A stretch of DNA of 6,010 nucleotides from an uncultured Clostridium sp. (GTDB lineage: Bacteria; Bacillota; Clostridia; TANB77; CAG-508). A program made the translations under genes and the position numbers. The notes below the pieces were generated by a model. It had not been told where the DNA came from. It saw only the letters and a program-made list of their open reading frames with translations, and did no database searches. This document shows, piece after piece, positions 4,789 through 6,010 of the stretch (the stretch's first letter is position 1; each line of letters opens with the position of its first letter). The DNA lies in NCBI GenBank assembly GCA_947062645.1, contig CAMSQT010000080.1:1-6010 (forward strand), written 5' to 3'.

Positions 4789-5962
4789 ATGAACGATAAG
4801 TACAATCCAAAAGATTTTGAAGAAAAATTATATGAACAATGGGAGAAAAAAGGCTATTTCAAGCCAAGTATGGACAAAACCAAAGAAAGCTATTGCATTA
4901 TGATGCCGCCACCAAATGTAACGGGAAAACTACACATGGGACATGCCTTAGATGATACCATGCAAGACATATTAATCCGTTTTAAAAGAATGCAAGGGTA
5001 TAACACCCTATGGCTTCCAGGAACTGACCACGCTTCCATTTCAACAGAGATGAAAGTTGTACAAAAATTAAAAGCAGAAGGAAAAACGAAAAACGACTTA
5101 GGAAGAGAAAAATTTATCCAAGAGGCATGGGAATGGACTAGACTTTATGGAGGAACTATTGGAGAACAACAAAGAAAACTAGGATGCTCTTGTGACTGGG
5201 AAAGAAAAAGATTTACTCTAGACGAAGGCTTGTCAGATGCCGTTTTAGAACAATTTGTAAACCTATATAACAAAGGACTAATCTATAAAGGAAAAAGAAT
5301 GGTAAATTGGTGTACAGACTGCAATACTTCCATTTCAGATGCGGAAGTAGAATACCATGAAGAAGCTTCCCATTTATGGCATATACGTTATCAAGTAAAA
5401 AACACAGATACCTATATAACAGTTGCTACCACAAGACCAGAAACCATGTTAGGTGATACTGCCATTGCCGTACATCCAGAAGACGAAAGATATCAAGATT
5501 TAGTACGGAAAAACTTGTATTTTACCAATCATGAACAAAGAAATACCAATTATAGCAGACTCTTTTGTAGAAAAAGAATTTGGAACAGGTGCTGTAAAAA
5601 TCACACCAGCACATGATATGAACGATTATCAAGCGGGATTAAGACATAATTTAGAAGTAGTAGAAGTATTTAACGACAATTTTAAAATGGGAAATTTAGT
5701 TCCAGAATATCAAGGAATGGAACTAAAAGAAGCAAGGAAAAAAATCGTAGAAAAACTAAAAGAAATAGGAGCTTTAGTAAAAGAGGAAGAATATACACAC
5801 AATGTTGCTAAATGTGAAAGATGTAAAAACACCATAGAGCCTAAAATCTCTACCCAATGGTTTGTCAAAATGAAAGAATTAGCTGAGCCAGCTATTAAAG
5901 CAGTAAGAAACGACGAGATTAAATTTGTACCAAAACGATATGAAAAAACCTATTTTAATTGG
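4789..5962 (+). CDS. valS: Valyl-tRNA synthetase, 3'-partial, interrupted by one +1 frame change
   Basis: Class I synthetase that charges tRNA-Val and hydrolyses mischarged Thr-tRNA. The start at 4789 has AAGGAGG (4773-4779) nine bases upstream; the frame extension back to 4720 lies in the T-box terminator and is not coding. The N-terminus MNDKYNPKDFEEKLYEQWEK is typical. The catalytic HIGH-type motif is HMGH (49-52) within PPPNVTGKLHMGH, followed by LPGTDHASIST. The CP1 editing domain starts with ATTRPETMLGDTAIAVHP (213-230), reads on through GKTCILPIMNKEIPIIAD and FGTGAVKITPAHD, and is followed by CERCKNTIEPKISTQWF. Blocks 4789-5505 and 5507-5962 join to 391 residues, under half of the roughly 880 expected, and end at YEKTYFNW before the KMSKS region. 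The frame break lies inside the editing domain of an essential, normally single-copy enzyme. The unshifted frame stops at 5614-5616. Confidence 0.96.
5506..5509 (+). other. +1 frame change at CGG-A, site 4 (valS)
   Basis: GAT TTA GTA is followed by CGGA. Skipping C5506 gives GGA AAA ACT, the conserved GKT of ValRS (family form: DERY..L.GK...LP.MN..IPII). Sequence on both sides is highly conserved, so the extra base is placed with confidence. Confidence 0.95.
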
Positions 5963-5963
5963 A

Positions 5964-6010
5964 AGATCGGAAGAGCGTCGTGTAGGGAAAGAGTGTTGGA
6001 TCGAGTGTAG
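5964..6010 (+). other. Sequencing adapter at the contig end (Illumina TruSeq), not genomic
   Basis: Bases 5964-5996 match, without mismatch by eye, the 33-base TruSeq read-through sequence that begins AGATCGGAAGAGC and continues GTCGTGTAGGGAAAGAGTGT. The valS protein is interrupted exactly here: EKTYFNW should be followed by Met, and A5963 can be the first base of that ATG. The translated tail IGRASCRERV is a familiar artefact peptide. Bases 5997-6010 do not continue the adapter but end GAGTGTAG, again adapter-like, suggesting collapsed or chimeric adapter sequence. Nothing after 5963 should be annotated as gene. Confidence 0.97.

Noticed and set aside
179..5509. Classical programmed +1 frameshifting of the prfB kind, with an internal Shine-Dalgarno and slippery stop
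   Set aside because: No shared upstream Shine-Dalgarno-like sequence, no stop codon at the shift and no common downstream structure was seen; only the CGG-R core is shared.
5531..6010. Second valS block as a separate gene
   Set aside because: The ATG is the Met of PIMNKEIP inside the editing domain, and the family sequence continues across the break. The last 47 bases are adapter.
1..6010. CRISPR arrays, insertion sequences, tRNA or rRNA genes
   Set aside because: No regularly spaced repeats, transposase sequence, terminal repeats or cloverleaf pattern were seen on either strand.

Overview
The window is AT-rich DNA from an endospore-forming Firmicute, most likely an uncultured or little-studied member of the Clostridia. 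The evidence is a spoIIIA operon end (spoIIIAG, spoIIIAH), strong AAGGAGG-type ribosome binding sites, a T-box leader before valS, and arginine written almost entirely as AGA.

Layout, left to right. (1) 2-1251, plus strand: the 3' part of spoIIIAG and a complete spoIIIAH, subunits of the mother-cell-to-forespore channel, closed by a two-way terminator at 1288-1322. (2) 1321-1527, minus strand: a small Cro/CI-type DNA-binding protein, divergent from the next operon. (3) 1588-4053, plus strand: a sigma-A-type promoter region, then pfkA (6-phosphofructokinase) and a fucO-like iron-dependent lactaldehyde/propanediol oxidoreductase 30 bases apart, ended by a long two-way terminator at 4067-4105. 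Together they link a committed step of glycolysis to NADH disposal in fermentation. (4) 4111-4341, minus strand: an unrecognised 76-residue ORF. (5) 4435-5962, plus strand: promoter, valine T-box leader with terminator, and the first 391 codons of valS. (6) 5964-6010: not biological; it starts with 33 bases of Illumina TruSeq adapter.

The most striking observation is that three of the five plus-strand genes are broken by single-base frameshifts, four in all, and every one has the same form. An in-frame CGG codon is followed by a +1 shift, so that skipping the C lets GGA or GGG be read as a conserved glycine (C179 and C465 in spoIIIAG, C3669 in fucO, C5506 in valS). I found no other in-frame CGG in the recognisable genes, whereas CGA and CGT are used normally. 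This pattern would be expected if CGG is an unassigned or starved codon (tRNA-Arg with anticodon CCG lost) at which ribosomes slip +1 onto tRNA-Gly. A systematic sequencing or assembly error is the main rival, and one in-frame CGG in the unrecognised minus-strand ORF argues against a strict rule. The frame breaks and their common form are seen directly; the recoding mechanism is inference.
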